The notes beneath the pieces are model-generated. The model worked only from the letters and a program-made list of their open reading frames with translations, did not search any database and was not told the DNA's origin. Shown here in pieces: positions 63,074 through 64,000 of a stretch of 64,000 bases of DNA. The stretch comes from Corticium candelabrum (Eukaryota; Porifera; Homoscleromorpha; Homosclerophorida; Plakinidae), in assembly GCF_963422355.1 (NCBI RefSeq), contig NC_085094.1, positions 3,698,391-3,762,390 on the forward strand, given 5' to 3'. Position 1 is the stretch's first letter. The number at the start of each line of letters is the position of its first letter. A program made the position numbers and the translations under genes.

Positions 63074-64000
63074 TGATACACAGAAACGATTCGTAGAGCT
63101 AGTGAACAAAACAGAAGACATCGTTTACGGTGAAGATGTTCTTGAATGGTTTGAAAAACTCCGCATCACTAACGACAAAGTCTGGGTACAGCGAGAGGAC
63201 TTTCAAAACATTAGAGACGAATGTGAGAAGAAACCAATGCTGCTAGTTGCAAGTATATAAAAAATTATGATCAAAATGTTGAGCGTGTATGCATGGTATT
63301 GCATGTCCTAGATAGCTAAGAGTGCCTCAACTTTGATAGCTCTTTTGACTAAATCAAATTTGACCAATGGTTACAAGCTCTAGATAACTGAGCTATGTAC
63401 GTTAACATTAATTGTTGTTAAGTTATTTATCAATTACTGTTTATTATAGATACCACATTTCGGTTAGAGAGCGTGCGTGAGAATGTCAACGAGTATATCT
63501 ATGCTTGCATGTAAAGTTCTCTTGCAAAAAGCTCTGTGCCCGTCTAACCGTACATATATTTTTATTTTTTACTATCTTTCATCTTATTGATATATCTTTA
63601 TCTGTTTGTTTGACTGTTGGCTTCTTTTTTCTGTCAGTTTGTTTCACATTTGTTTCACAGTATGTATTTGTATACATACATACATACATATATTATATAT
63701 ATATATTTTTATATTATATATATATATATATATATGCCTTATATATGCCTTGCTCCTTAGAACAAGGCAGAAACAGACACAACAGGCAAATCCCAAAAAC
63801 AGTCATCTGAATCTAAAAGTACTCTACTTTCTATCAGTCTAGCATTATACTTTCACAAGCTAACTGACAGCTGCTGCATAAGGTTATTGTGGCCCTGTGA
63901 AAACGGAGTGTTGTTTGAAGTGATTGTTTTTGGTAGCAATGGTTCTCAAAGTTCCAGGCTGGCAGGATCGCGAATCCAAGCTCCAATACAAGAAGATAGA
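63074..64000 (+). CDS. Exons of an unrecognised plus-strand gene leaving the window
   Basis: Exon 63074-63252 (acceptor TACAG, donor CAA|GTATAT) reads ELVNKTEDIVYGEDVLEWF to ECEKKPMLLVA. A second exon from 63937 (acceptor GGTAG) continues in phase as TMVLKVPGWQDRESKLQYKK to the window edge. The family is not recognised. The 5' part is not established. Confidence 0.5.
63690..63736. repeat. (TA)n microsatellite
   Basis: TA-rich run with a short interruption, inside the intron before the last exon. Confidence 0.9.

Overview
The window is animal nuclear DNA: protein genes are split by short GT-AG introns, dinucleotide microsatellites are dense, and there are tRNA-derived SINEs, MITE-like fold-backs and larger DNA transposons. 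The gene content (a PNO1 homologue, three TMEM104-like transporters, a BEN-domain protein and secreted thrombospondin-type/Cys-rich proteins) fits a marine invertebrate. A sponge or other early-branching animal is my best guess, but the sequence alone does not fix the species.

Layout. (1) 1-6.1 kb, minus strand: the 5' part of a long secreted multidomain gene, preceded by a decayed paralogue. (2) 7.0-16.0 kb: one 8.9-kb MULE-type DNA transposon with ~70-bp terminal inverted repeats, a 9-bp target-site duplication and a broken SWIM-plus-PHD gene. A second transposon with ~400-bp inverted repeats lies inside it. (3) 16.4-17.4 kb: a dense microsatellite and palindrome block. (4) 17.4-38.8 kb: three diverged direct copies of a ~5-kb segment (17.37-22.82, 22.83-27.86 and 34.84-38.77 kb), each carrying a five-exon gene for a short secreted protein. 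Copy 2 is interrupted by a 4.9-kb insertion that brings in a ten-exon BEN-domain gene. A pure (GT)n tract of about 847 bp lies just before copy 3. (5) 39.0-45.8 kb: two TMEM104-like transporter genes on the minus strand. The second is head-to-head, 79 bp between start codons, with an intronless plus-strand gene (45.9-47.5 kb). (6) 48.8-55.1 kb, plus strand: a complete seven-exon gene for a 1374-residue secreted protein. (7) 56.3-62.1 kb, minus strand: a third TMEM104-like gene and a seven-exon PNO1 gene with one apparent 1-nt deletion. (8) 63.1-64.0 kb: exons of an unrecognised plus-strand gene that leaves the window.

The five secreted-protein loci form one family. They share a signal-peptide exon, two small Cys-containing exons, a 221-nt thrombospondin-like exon and Cys-rich exons. 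Long members add one very large exon of fibronectin-III-like repeats; short members stop after the Cys-rich exon. Most gene models below were built by hand from splice signals, and their intron phases and codon totals agree.
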